Shown here piece after piece: positions 1 to 8,760 of a DNA stretch of 64,000 nucleotides. Within the stretch, counting starts at the first letter, position 1; every line of letters starts with the position of its first letter. The notes beneath the pieces were generated by a model, which did not search any database, was not told the origin of the DNA, and saw only the letters and a program-made list of their open reading frames with translations. The stretch covers positions 1 through 64,000 of the forward strand of contig CAZYQW010000045.1 in NCBI GenBank assembly GCA_964649825.1. The letters run 5' to 3'. A program made the position numbers and the translations under genes. The stretch comes from CAZYQW01 sp964649825. Lineage in GTDB: Bacteria; Planctomycetota; B15-G4; JADJEK01.

Positions 1-189
1 TTCTCGTCGGCCCCTTGGTTCAACGGCTGGTCCAACGGCCACCGCTACACCGACCTCGTCCCCGACGTCCCCCGCCCCGTCACCGACACCCGCGTCTTCG
101 ACCTCCTGCTCGGCTGGCGCCGCTTCCACCTCATCGATCCCTCCGAGATCCCCGGCCCAACCATCCCCCCCGAAGGCTTCCCCCCCTGA
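1..189 (+). CDS. C-terminal end of an unidentified protein (5' truncated by window edge)
   Basis: The first frame is open from base 1 to a TGA at 187-189 and gives 62 residues. The end is rich in aromatic residues and proline, with pieces such as 'PWFNGWSNGHRYTDLVPD' and 'VFDLLLGWRRFHLIDPSE', and closes in a Pro-rich tail. Third codon positions are almost all G or C, as in the coding genes nearby. The composition looks like a folded domain and not antisense shadow. I do not recognise the family; the start and most of the protein lie outside the window. Confidence 0.6.
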   Translation, partial: FSSAPWFNGWSNGHRYTDLVPDVPRPVTDTRVFDLLLGWRRFHLIDPSEIPGPTIPPEGFPP

Positions 190-534
190 CCCACTGCCCG
201 GCCCCTCCCCCGTCCCCGTTCCACGCGGTATCACTCTGTAGAGCTCTTCGTCCCCCCTCCCGCGTACCACGTCGTTCCTCCTGTCCACTGCGTCAGGAAT
301 CGACGCCCAGACTCGTGGCCGCGACCACGCGGCACCGGCTCGACCCACCACCACCGTCGAATTCGCGCATCAAGTTCTCCCCCTTCCTAAGAGCAAGTCC
401 CGCTACCCCCTCCCCCATCCTCGCCCCAACACGACGACCTCCCCCAACCTTCAGGTCCATGGCCCCGTTCCACGCGCCCGGCTCGCGAGCCGGGGGCGCA
501 TGGACCAGGGCGTCTGCTGCGCCGGATCGTGGCG
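190..534. other. intergenic stretch, pyrimidine-rich
   Basis: These 345 bases lie between the end of the left-edge gene and the stop of the converging gene at 535. The first 250 bases are strongly C/T-rich on the + strand, and no reading frame looks protein-like. The only structure I see is the GC palindrome at 474-499. No RNA gene was recognised. Confidence 0.5.
474..499 (-). terminator. GC-rich hairpin downstream of the Ig-like protein gene
   Basis: CCCGGCTCG (477-485) is followed directly by its complement CGAGCCGGG (486-494). Flanking GCG/CGC extend the stem across a two-base bulge. It sits about 36 bases past the stop of the minus-strand gene ending at 535. It has no T-tract on the minus strand, so it is at best a weak or Rho-assisted terminator. 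Confidence 0.3.
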
Positions 535-1863
535 TCAGGGAAGAAACTCGATCCGGACTGCGTTCGAGAGGGCGAAGCCGAGCGAGTGAGACGAGTCCAC
601 GACCGCGAACTGCACATTCAGGCTGAACACTCCGCCGCCGCCGGCGATGCCGGGAAGGGCGGCCTCGCCGACGCCGCTCGCGATGAACGGCACGGTCAAG
701 ATCGGCGGCACGGGCACGAGGGTCCCGCCGTAGAACGGAGTCGGGGTCGCGAGCAGGCCGGCCACCAACCAGGAGATCGCGCCGCCCGGCGCGCCGGTCA
801 TGCGCAGATCGGCCATGCCGCCGGAGGCGAGCGCGTCGCCGCAGACCGTGAGGTGGACGTTCCCGGGCCCCGCGAACCCGAGGTCGGGCTGGCAGGTCCC
901 GGTCCCCGGCGTCACCACGATCTTGCCGTCGGCCGAGCTGTTCTGGAACCGGCGGTCGCGCGCGACGACGCGCACGCGGACGTCGGCGATCCCCGCGCTC
1001 GGCTGGAGCTGCCAGTCGTACTGGGTCGCGGTGCCGGGGAGTTCGCGAACGACCTCGTGCCACGTCCTCCCCGCGTCATAGGAGGCGAGGACCGTGAACG
1101 AGTGGAGCCCCTCTGGCGCCAGCCCCGACCACCGGACCGGCACGATCGTCCCGCCCGCGAACGTCGCTCCCGCGACCGGCTCGGTCAGCGTCACCGTCGG
1201 CGGCGTGAAGCCGAGACGCGGATCGTGGCGGATCGAGAAGTAGCCGTCCTTGAAGAACCCGCGCAGGTTGTTCGAGTTGCCGTTCACGCGCAGGGCAAGC
1301 CGCGCGCGGTCGGTGCTTACGAACGGAAAGCCGGAGAAGAACGTGCCGGTGCTGCTCGAGCCGGCGTTGAAGCCGGCGATCGCGGCGCCGTCGTTCTCGA
1401 GCACGATCAGCGGCGTCACGTTCGGGAACTCGGTGACCGCGCCGGTCCAGTTCATGTCCGGGACGGCCTGGCCCGCGAGGAACGTCTGACCGCTCAGGTC
1501 GGTCGTGATCGTCAGAGCTCCGGTGATCGTCGGACTCGGCACGGTCAAGGGCATGATGTCCATCCCCTCCTGACCGGCGCCGTCGGTCGCGACCACGCGA
1601 ATGAACTGTGCGGAGTACGTGACCGCGAACCCCGGATCAGGCACCACCCACTCGTACGACCGCTGCCACGAGGGCAGGTCGTTCGCCACGAGCTGGAAGC
1701 TGCCGTCGTAGTTGCCGTCCGGCGAAAACTCGACGCGCTGCTTCACGGCGTCGTCGCCCTCCGTGTCCCACCGGATCACGAACCTCGACCCGGGCTCGGC
1801 GAGGAAGCTCGGGTGGATCGACCACCGCGGGCCCGGCTCGACGATGCGGACGATCGGCGGCAC
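535..1863 (-). CDS. Ig-like/fibronectin-like multidomain protein with planctomycete-type C-terminal domain
   Basis: This protein of about 442 residues appears to consist of beta-sandwich units. The first begins 'PPIVRIVEPGPRW' and contains 'RVEFSPDGNYDGSFQLV'. A second starts near 'ALTITTDLSG' and a third near 'PTVTLTEPVAGATFAGG', which includes 'FTVLASYDAGRTWHEVV'. A last domain runs from 'CQPDLGFAGPGNVHLTVCG' to the end. That last domain resembles, from memory, one found at the C-terminus of many secreted Planctomycetota proteins. A surface or extracellular role is therefore expected, yet no signal peptide is present in this frame. The start given is the GTG at 1863. An ATG at 1904 with a good AGAGGA ribosome site is one base out of frame, so the 5' end may be damaged. 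It lies just downstream of the CHRD gene on the same strand. Confidence 0.6.
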   Translation of the reverse strand: MPPIVRIVEPGPRWSIHPSFLAEPGSRFVIRWDTEGDDAVKQRVEFSPDGNYDGSFQLVANDLPSWQRSYEWVVPDPGFAVTYSAQFIRVVATDGAGQEGMDIMPLTVPSPTITGALTITTDLSGQTFLAGQAVPDMNWTGAVTEFPNVTPLIVLENDGAAIAGFNAGSSSTGTFFSGFPFVSTDRARLALRVNGNSNNLRGFFKDGYFSIRHDPRLGFTPPTVTLTEPVAGATFAGGTIVPVRWSGLAPEGLHSFTVLASYDAGRTWHEVVRELPGTATQYDWQLQPSAGIADVRVRVVARDRRFQNSSADGKIVVTPGTGTCQPDLGFAGPGNVHLTVCGDALASGGMADLRMTGAPGGAISWLVAGLLATPTPFYGGTLVPVPPILTVPFIASGVGEAALPGIAGGGGVFSLNVQFAVVDSSHSLGFALSNAVRIEFLP

Positions 1864-2026
1864 ATCCCGAGAAGCGTGGCGAAACGGGGTGAGCGTGCGC
1901 GCATGGTTCCTCTTCCTTGTCTCGAGACCGGTGGGGACCCGTGGGAGAGGGCTGCGAACCTCTCCATTCCCCATGCGCCGCCCGGCCGCCGGATCTGTCA
2001 CACGAGTTCGGTCCGCCGGCCAGGAA

Positions 2027-2818
2027 TCAGTAGGCGAATACGTTCATGGAGAGCCGAACGCTCGCTCCGAAGACGCCGTTAGGAGCACCCGAGTCCGACG
2101 TCAGGAGCTGCATGTGGATCGGGACCTCGACCGGGAGCGTCGCCGGCAGAAGCAGCGGGCCGCTGCTCCACGCCCCGGTGGGACCGAACGGAATCGGAAG
2201 GATCAGAGGTTGAATCGGGTCGACGAGGAAGAAGCAACCGCCGGACATCGGGAGCTCTGCGGTCATGAGGGACGCGAAGATCAGACCAAGGCCTCCGGGC
2301 ACGCCCTTGGACGCCTGCATGAAGATGGTCCCGCCGAGCTTCGCGACTCCGGTTCCACTGAGCGACGGAATCCCCACCGCTCCTGGACACCCCGTCCCCT
2401 CCTTTGCGTAGCTCGGAGTGAGCTGGCCGCGCACCTTGTCCGGCGAGAGCAACGCGGTGATCTCGGCGTACAGGAGCCCGGCCTCGAGGTTGGCGAGTTG
2501 GGTCGCGTCGAGCGTGATCTTCCCGAACCACGCGCCCACGGCGTCGACCGGAATGATCGCGAGCACCGGGCCGTTGGTACCCGGTGCGCCGACGTGGATC
2601 CGCGCGGTTCCATGATTGACCGTCGAATACAGCAGGCAGGAGAGCTGGGATCCGCTCAGACCGAAGTACGCGATGCCCGCGTACGAGGTCGTCACGGGCG
2701 GCACGACTTTGCTCCCTTCGAGAGTGGTGTACCAACCCAGGGCTTCACTTCGTGCCGATGCAGCCAATGCGGCCATGGAACCCAAGAGCACGACAGGAAC
2801 GAAGAAAAGAGCCTTCAT
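2027..2818 (-). CDS. secreted CHRD-domain protein
   Basis: The product is 263 residues long. The start ATG at 2818 is preceded by GGGAG and begins a clear signal peptide, 'MKALFFVPVVLLGSMAALA'. The next ~135 residues fit the CHRD domain first seen in chordin: 'SKVVPPVTTSYAGIAYFGL', then 'ARIHVGAPGTNGPVLAI', then 'LLYAEITA...KVRGQLTP', where His and Gly spacing is typical. The C-terminal third ('LTSDSGAPNGVFGASVRLS') looks like the anchoring-type tail shared with the neighbouring secreted proteins. The biochemical role of bacterial CHRD proteins is unknown. It is followed on the same strand by the Ig-like protein and is divergent from the beta-helix gene, with 284 bases between that must hold both promoters. 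Confidence 0.8.
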   Translation of the reverse strand: MKALFFVPVVLLGSMAALAASARSEALGWYTTLEGSKVVPPVTTSYAGIAYFGLSGSQLSCLLYSTVNHGTARIHVGAPGTNGPVLAIIPVDAVGAWFGKITLDATQLANLEAGLLYAEITALLSPDKVRGQLTPSYAKEGTGCPGAVGIPSLSGTGVAKLGGTIFMQASKGVPGGLGLIFASLMTAELPMSGGCFFLVDPIQPLILPIPFGPTGAWSSGPLLLPATLPVEVPIHMQLLTSDSGAPNGVFGASVRLSMNVFAY

Positions 2819-3102
2819 GTCCGAACTCCCAATACGAACGTGTGGTCGTTTGATCGCCGGTACCACTGCACGCCACGTGCCGCGCAGGAGGTAGGCCATC
2901 CGGCGGGCGACGCGGACGGATCGACGCGCGCAGAGAACCGAACGTGCGCGAAAGCTCCCGGTCCCGGGAGATGCCTCCCGGGCCGAACGTCTCGATGCCA
3001 CCGGACGTCATTCCCTTGCCGCCGACTACAGTGGCACGACCTTTGCCCGCACGATCGACGGATGGCTGTTCGAATCCATTGATCACTGCGGGAGATCCGA
3101 CC

Positions 3103-5043
3103 ATGCGTATCGCTGCGTGTTTTCTTGCGTTCTCGCTCTGGATCACGGGTGGCGTGGCCGCTTCCGTTTTCTTCGTCGATCGCGACGCGCAGGGGATCGG
3201 CGACGGATCGAGTTGGGCACACGCCTTCACCGAGCTGCGCACGGCCCTTGTACAGGTAACCGCCGGGGAGATCTGGGTTGCCGAGGGGACCTATACGCCG
3301 GCTCCGCCCGGCGGATCGGTCTCCGCGAGCTTCGTCCTCAAGAGCGGGCTCGCGATCTACGGCGGTTTCGGCGGCTACGAGACAACGCGCGATCAACGCC
3401 AGCCGCTCTCCCATCCGACGATCCTGTCGGGCGACTTGGCCGGTGACGACGTCCACGGCAGCCCGTGGTACGTGAACTTCGCGATCAACTCACCGAACGC
3501 CGAGCACGTGGTGGACGCGAGCGGAACCGACGCGAGCGCCGTCCTCGCCGATTTCATCATCACCCGCGGCTGGGTCGCCCATGGGTCCGGGGCGGGCATC
3601 CGCATCATCAACGGCTCGCCGACGATCGAAGACTGCGTCATCCTGCGCAACCTGACGGGCTTCGCCGGCGGCGGCGGCGTGTTCGTACAGGACGGAAGCC
3701 CGGCCTTCCGGCGCGTCCGCTTCGTCGAGAACTACGTCCACCTCGGCCGCGGCGGCGGACTCTTGACCTACGGCACGTCGCAGCCTGAGCTCGACGACTG
3801 CTCGTTCGAAGCCAATCGGGTGGTCGGCTCGAGCTCCCAGGCGGCCGGGGCTGGATGCGACCTCGAGTCGAGCCCGCCGCTGACCTTGACGCGCTGCCGC
3901 TTCGTCGCCAACACGGCGGTCAACTTCTACCCGGCCGGAGACCCGATCACGCTCGGCGGCGGGCTCCACAACCTCTTCGCGTCACCACTGACGCTGATCG
4001 ATTGCGAATTCCGCGGGAATCTCGCTCACGCGGGCGGCGGCCTCTATACGTGGCAATCCACGGCGATCCTGAACTCCGTGTTCATCGGGAATCAGGTCCA
4101 GTCGTACGACGTCGGCGGCACGAGCGGCGGCGGCTACGGAGGCGGCATTGCCAGCACCAGCTTCCAACCCGCCGAGACCGTCCTCGCCGGCTGCGTGGTG
4201 GCCGGCAACAGTGGGACCGAGAACGGCGGCGTGTTCGCGGCGAATGGCCACAAACACGTCGGGCGCGGCTCGATCTTCTGGGGAAACGTCGCTCCGAAGC
4301 CGGGCGTGACCCTGTCGAAGGCCCAGGTGAAGGGGTCGAAGACGCTCTCCTACTGCTGCGTGGAGGGCCTGTTCCTGACCGAGCCGGGAGAAGACCCACC
4401 GGACCCGAAGAAGTTTCCGGGGTGCATCGATCTGGATCCCCGGCTCGCGAACCTCGGGAGCGGCGACGTGAGACTCGCCGTCGGATCGCCCTGCATCGAC
4501 GCCGCCGATAACGGTGCGTTCCCGCCCGGCGTCCTCGCGGATCTCGCGGGCGACCCGCGCTTCGTCGACGATCCCGCGACCGTGGACTCCGGTGCCGGCT
4601 CCGCGCCGCTCGCCGACATGGGTGCGTACGAGTTCCTGGCCGCCCCGCCGCTCAGGACCGACGTCGACACGATCTCCCTCGGCATCGGCGGCACGCAGAC
4701 GTTCTCGTTGGACGCCGGGCCCGCCCACGCGGGCGAGACCTACTGGCTGCTCGGCTCGGCCACGGGGACGACTCCCGGCACGCCCGCGGCGGCGGGGGTC
4801 GTGCTGCCGCTGAACACGCCCGACTTCTACTTCAACGCCTCGGTGATCCTCGTCGACTCGCCGATCCTGATCGACACGCTCGGCACGCTCGACGCCAGCG
4901 GGCGCGGCGCGGCTCGCTTCGTCCTGCCGCCGAACACGACGCCCGTCGCGGCCGGCCTCGTCCTCCACCACGCCTACGCGACGTTCCAAGGGACCGCGCC
5001 GGTCTTCGCGTCGAACCCGGTCGCCGTCACGCTCGTCCCTTGA
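3103..5043 (+). CDS. secreted right-handed parallel beta-helix protein
   Basis: The product has 646 residues. The ATG at 3103 is preceded by GGGAGA and starts a signal peptide, 'MRIAACFLAFSLWITGGVA'. Residues ~20-120 match the usual opening of polymorphic-outer-membrane-type repeat proteins: 'FFVDRDAQGIGDGSSW', 'GEIWVAEGTYTP', 'IYGGFGGYE'. Repeated short beta-helix rungs follow to ~residue 480 ('IEDCVILRN', 'FRRVRFVENYVHLGRGGG', 'LIDCEFRGNLAHAGGGLY'). 'ADMGAYEF' ends the helix. The last ~130 residues form a separate beta domain ('IGGTQTFSLDAGPAHAGETY') that I recall at the C-terminus of many planctomycetal secreted proteins. It is probably an extracellular or cell-surface protein; ligand or enzymatic activity cannot be read from the sequence. 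Confidence 0.85.
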   Translation: MRIAACFLAFSLWITGGVAASVFFVDRDAQGIGDGSSWAHAFTELRTALVQVTAGEIWVAEGTYTPAPPGGSVSASFVLKSGLAIYGGFGGYETTRDQRQPLSHPTILSGDLAGDDVHGSPWYVNFAINSPNAEHVVDASGTDASAVLADFIITRGWVAHGSGAGIRIINGSPTIEDCVILRNLTGFAGGGGVFVQDGSPAFRRVRFVENYVHLGRGGGLLTYGTSQPELDDCSFEANRVVGSSSQAAGAGCDLESSPPLTLTRCRFVANTAVNFYPAGDPITLGGGLHNLFASPLTLIDCEFRGNLAHAGGGLYTWQSTAILNSVFIGNQVQSYDVGGTSGGGYGGGIASTSFQPAETVLAGCVVAGNSGTENGGVFAANGHKHVGRGSIFWGNVAPKPGVTLSKAQVKGSKTLSYCCVEGLFLTEPGEDPPDPKKFPGCIDLDPRLANLGSGDVRLAVGSPCIDAADNGAFPPGVLADLAGDPRFVDDPATVDSGAGSAPLADMGAYEFLAAPPLRTDVDTISLGIGGTQTFSLDAGPAHAGETYWLLGSATGTTPGTPAAAGVVLPLNTPDFYFNASVILVDSPILIDTLGTLDASGRGAARFVLPPNTTPVAAGLVLHHAYATFQGTAPVFASNPVAVTLVP

Positions 5044-5064
5044 TCGGGTGATCGGGTGATCGGG
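5041..5064 (+). repeat. three tandem copies of TGATCGGG
   Basis: The 8-base unit TGATCGGG occurs three times without gaps, beginning at the stop codon of the beta-helix gene. It sits between two convergent genes. No function is evident; it may be a slippage-prone microsatellite. Confidence 0.8.
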
Positions 5065-5106
5065 TTCGCATGTGCCGGGCGGCGAGGCCAAGCCGGCGCG
5101 TGCGAG

Positions 5107-8100
5107 CTACCCGCCGACCACGACCACGAGCGGCGTCATCTCGCCCGCCACGTGGACTGAGGCCGTAGCCGGGCCGTGCTCGGGGTGCGTCGCGGTGACC
5201 GCGTGGCGTCCCGGCGCGAGGCCGGTGACGAGCACCACGCCGGGCGCCGGATCGCCCATCCGAAAGCCGGAGACGAGGTCGGACGGACCAACGAGGTCGG
5301 AGACCATCTCGCCCGCCGCGTCGCGCACTTCGATGCGCGCCCCTGCGACCGGGCGGCCGTCCGCGTCGATGACCGCGACCCGCAGCGATGCGCCGGACGG
5401 CAGCACGATCCGGACGGAGGACGTCCGCCCCTCGATCACGGCCGCGGAGTCGCCCCCCACGCCGTAGCCGAGCGCCTTCGCCTGGACTCGGTACCGGCCG
5501 GGAGAAAGGCCGTCCCGCGTGAACGACCCATCCGGACCGCTCAGCGTGTCGGTGACGGAGGCGTCGAGCCGACCGTCCTCCGCGCGGAAGAAGATCGCGG
5601 CCCGTTCGACGGGCCGCCCTTCCGCATCCACGACCACGCCCCGGACCGATCCACCCGCCCCGAGCACGATCGCGCCGAGGTCGTGTCGCTCGTCCGCGCG
5701 GAGCTCGATCCCGTCGAGACGTACGTCGGAGTGGGTCACGCCGGCGTCCTTCCGACCTCGCACGTGGACCGCGAACGTGCCGGGGGCGAGCCGGCGGAAG
5801 CGGAACCGGCCGCCGGCGTCGGTCGTGGTTCGACCGAACGCGAGCAGCCCCGCCGCGCCGGTCGTGCGCGCCGCCTCGAGCGAGACGTCGAGGCTCGCGA
5901 GGGGACGCGAGTCGAGAGTGACCACGCGGCCGTCGATCTCGCCGCCGGGCACGAGCAGGTCGACCGCGAAGCGCGCGAGGTCCGGGACGTCCAGCCCGAC
6001 TCGCACATCCCCCGGTTGGAGGGGAGGCCCGGAGATCCGCGCCAGGTACGCGCCGGGAACCACACCGTCGACGTGGAAGCGTCCGAGCTCGTCGGTGCGA
6101 GCCGAATGCAGCCCGCCGCTCCCGATCGAACCGCCGTCGGCGCGGAACAGCGTGACGAACGCGCCCGCGATCGGCATCCCCGCCTCGAGCACCCGCCCCT
6201 CGACCCGGGTGCCCTCGTCGGCCTCGCCGATGCGAAGCGTCACCGGCGCCGCGCGACCCTCTTCCACTTCGACGAGCACGGGACGGAGCCCGTTGAGGAA
6301 GCGGGGCAGCATCGAGTAGACGTCGCCGTCGCTCAGGTCGAGATCGAGCCGCATGACCGCGTACGTGCCCTCCCCGAGGCCGTCGACAAGGAAGCGCCCC
6401 TCGCGGTCGCTGACCGCCTGGCGGAAGACGCTCCGGTCGCGGCTCTCGACCATGACGTCGACGCCGCACACCGGCGCGCCGCGCGCGTCGATGACGCGGC
6501 CATCGATCGTGCCGCCCGCGACGAGCGGGATCACCACGTCGAGCCGCGCCTCGCCCGGGGCCAGCCGCTCGAGCTCGAACTTCGTCTCGACGTAGCGCGG
6601 GTGCGACACGGTGACGGTGACGTCGCCGGCCGCGAGGCCCGCCACGCGGAACCGGCCCTCCACGTCGGTCTTCTTCGCCACGAACCAGCGCGGCAGGAAG
6701 TTCTCGAAGTACGTTCCCTCCTCTCGGAACGGCAGGACGCGCGCGCCTTCGATCGGACGGCCGGTCGCTCGTTCGACGACGACGCCCTCGATCACCGCGC
6801 CGGGCTCGAGCACGACGATCTCGCCGCGCGCCATCTCGCCGGACGGCACGTAGACGCGGCCCTCGTAGGCCCCGCGGAAACCGTCGGCAGTGACGGTGTA
6901 GCGATACGGACCGGGGTTCAGCCCGCGCGCCTCGAACTGACCATCCGCCGTCACGATCTCGCGGCGAACCTCGTCGAACCCCAAGAGGTTGCGCGCGAAC
7001 AGCTCGAAGCGCGTCACCGGCTCGCCGGACTCTCCGGCGATCACCGCGCCGGTGAACCCGGTCAACGGATCGAGGACGATCTCCAAGTCGTCCGTGCCGG
7101 GGGTTGCGCCACGCAGGACCCGATCGGCGAACTCCTCGTGGTGGATCCAGACCCAGAACGCCTCGTCCTCCGGGAGGCCGTCCACGCGGAACGCGCCGTC
7201 GTCATCGCTCGTGGCCACGAAGCGATGGACGATGTACGTGAAGTCGCGACCGTCGAACGGACGCTCGACCAGCTCGTCGCTCGCGTCCGGCTCGCGCTCG
7301 AGCCGGAGCAGCCCGAGGCTCTTGAAGAGCTCGGTGCGCACGAGCTTCTGGTCTTCGGGGGACATCTCGTCGTAGGTCGCAACCGGAAACGGCACGTTCT
7401 CGAACTCGACGCCGCGGCCGCTTCGCGAGAACCTCGACGCTGGGGCGCCCGGCACCATCGGCCGGCCGCCGCCGGCGCGGATCGAGGCGCCCGCGATCGG
7501 CCTCCCGCCGACGTCGACGACGCGGCCCGCGAGGAACGATCCGGTCGCAAGCTCGAAATCGACGCGCGGCGTCACCTCGCCCTCACGGACGATCACGTCG
7601 CTCTTCATCCCCGGGCGGTAGCCGGCCGCGCGGACGAAGACTCGGTAGCGCCCGTCGGGCAGAGCGTCGACGCGGAAGTTCCCGCCGGCGTCGGTCACCC
7701 CGTCGAACAGGCCGACGTCGCCCTCCCACAGCATGTCGAACAGTCCCGCGAGCGGGATCGGCCTCACTTCCGCGCCCGCGATCGGAGCGCCGCCCGACGC
7801 GGCCACGCGTCCCCGCAACACTCCGCCCGACGCGAGGATGACGTCCACGCGCGTGTTCCGCCCGGCGGCCACCTCGATCCCCTTCTCGACCGCGTGGGGG
7901 TGATGGTCGGAGATCGTGTAGAGGAAGAACCCGCGGCCGGGAGCGACGGCGCGAAGCTCGTAATCGCCGTTCTCGTCGGTCCGCGTGCGGACCTTCTGCG
8001 AGCCGCGGCTCTCGAGCGTGAAGATCGACAGCGGCGACAGCGGATAGAACAGGTTCATCTCGACCCCGGCCAACGGCGTACCGCGCCGGTCGGTGACGCG

Positions 8101-8760
8101 GCCGACCACGCAACCGCCGAGCGTCACCCAAACCACTTCTTCGCGTGGCGCGCCGGTGGCCGCGCCCACCTTGCCCCCCACGTCGGCCATGTCGGCCACG
8201 TCGGCCAGTTCGATCGGCGGGAACTCGTCCTGGTAGTAGCGAGCCGACGACGCGTAGAGGTAGAGCCGGCCGCGGGGGACTCCCCTCAACTCGAAGCGCC
8301 CGGTCGCGTCGGTCACCGCGAGGCGCCCGTCCGCGACCGGCTCGAACACGTCGCGATCGTAGCGCGCCTTCAGGTCCTTGACCCGTTCGAGCAGACCGAG
8401 ACGGACGCCGTCGAGGACGTCGAAGCGAGGGGGCGTCGGCGTGACACGCACCTCGATCCCCGGCACCGGGTTCCCCGTGGTCCGGTCCTTGACGATCCCA
8501 CGCAGCATCGCGCCGCCCGGGACCTCGGTGCGGGACGCTTCCGCGGCGGCGTCGAACTCGGGATCGTCGGGAAGCACGCTCGTCGACCCGGTGATCGCGG
8601 GGGCTCCATCCGCGACCCCGGTGGATTCCGTCGATCGTGGAGCCGTCGGACCGAGGACGCCGGCTCGTCCGAGCCAGATCGCGAGCAGGGCGAGGACGAC
8701 GGCGACCGCGGCGACGAGCGTCGTTCGCCCGATCCGTGCGTCACGCGCCACCGGAGACAT
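5107..8760 (-). CDS. large membrane-anchored protein with ~11 carboxypeptidase regulatory-like repeats
   Basis: The product has 1217 residues. It opens with a short basic segment and one hydrophobic helix (about residues 13-32, 'TTLVAAVAVVLALLAIWLG'), so it is a signal-anchored or exported protein. The rest is a tandem array of about eleven beta-sandwich modules of the CarboxypepD_reg type. Each is recognised by a 'G.V.D..G.PI.GA.V' core: 'LRGIVKDRTTGNPVPGIEV', 'VGRVTDRRGTPLAGVEM', 'LAGRVVDVGGRPIAGASI', 'IDGRVIDARGAPVCGVDV', 'VRGVVVDAEGRPVERAAI'. Each is followed by 'DG.YRV...A.GY'-like strands. No protease or other catalytic domain is visible. The ATG at 8760 shares one base with the ispH stop (TGATG), so translation is probably coupled. 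Such proteins are thought to bind carbohydrate or act as surface stalks; the exact role is unknown. Confidence 0.85.
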   Translation of the reverse strand: MSPVARDARIGRTTLVAAVAVVLALLAIWLGRAGVLGPTAPRSTESTGVADGAPAITGSTSVLPDDPEFDAAAEASRTEVPGGAMLRGIVKDRTTGNPVPGIEVRVTPTPPRFDVLDGVRLGLLERVKDLKARYDRDVFEPVADGRLAVTDATGRFELRGVPRGRLYLYASSARYYQDEFPPIELADVADMADVGGKVGAATGAPREEVVWVTLGGCVVGRVTDRRGTPLAGVEMNLFYPLSPLSIFTLESRGSQKVRTRTDENGDYELRAVAPGRGFFLYTISDHHPHAVEKGIEVAAGRNTRVDVILASGGVLRGRVAASGGAPIAGAEVRPIPLAGLFDMLWEGDVGLFDGVTDAGGNFRVDALPDGRYRVFVRAAGYRPGMKSDVIVREGEVTPRVDFELATGSFLAGRVVDVGGRPIAGASIRAGGGRPMVPGAPASRFSRSGRGVEFENVPFPVATYDEMSPEDQKLVRTELFKSLGLLRLEREPDASDELVERPFDGRDFTYIVHRFVATSDDDGAFRVDGLPEDEAFWVWIHHEEFADRVLRGATPGTDDLEIVLDPLTGFTGAVIAGESGEPVTRFELFARNLLGFDEVRREIVTADGQFEARGLNPGPYRYTVTADGFRGAYEGRVYVPSGEMARGEIVVLEPGAVIEGVVVERATGRPIEGARVLPFREEGTYFENFLPRWFVAKKTDVEGRFRVAGLAAGDVTVTVSHPRYVETKFELERLAPGEARLDVVIPLVAGGTIDGRVIDARGAPVCGVDVMVESRDRSVFRQAVSDREGRFLVDGLGEGTYAVMRLDLDLSDGDVYSMLPRFLNGLRPVLVEVEEGRAAPVTLRIGEADEGTRVEGRVLEAGMPIAGAFVTLFRADGGSIGSGGLHSARTDELGRFHVDGVVPGAYLARISGPPLQPGDVRVGLDVPDLARFAVDLLVPGGEIDGRVVTLDSRPLASLDVSLEAARTTGAAGLLAFGRTTTDAGGRFRFRRLAPGTFAVHVRGRKDAGVTHSDVRLDGIELRADERHDLGAIVLGAGGSVRGVVVDAEGRPVERAAIFFRAEDGRLDASVTDTLSGPDGSFTRDGLSPGRYRVQAKALGYGVGGDSAAVIEGRTSSVRIVLPSGASLRVAVIDADGRPVAGARIEVRDAAGEMVSDLVGPSDLVSGFRMGDPAPGVVLVTGLAPGRHAVTATHPEHGPATASVHVAGEMTPLVVVVGG

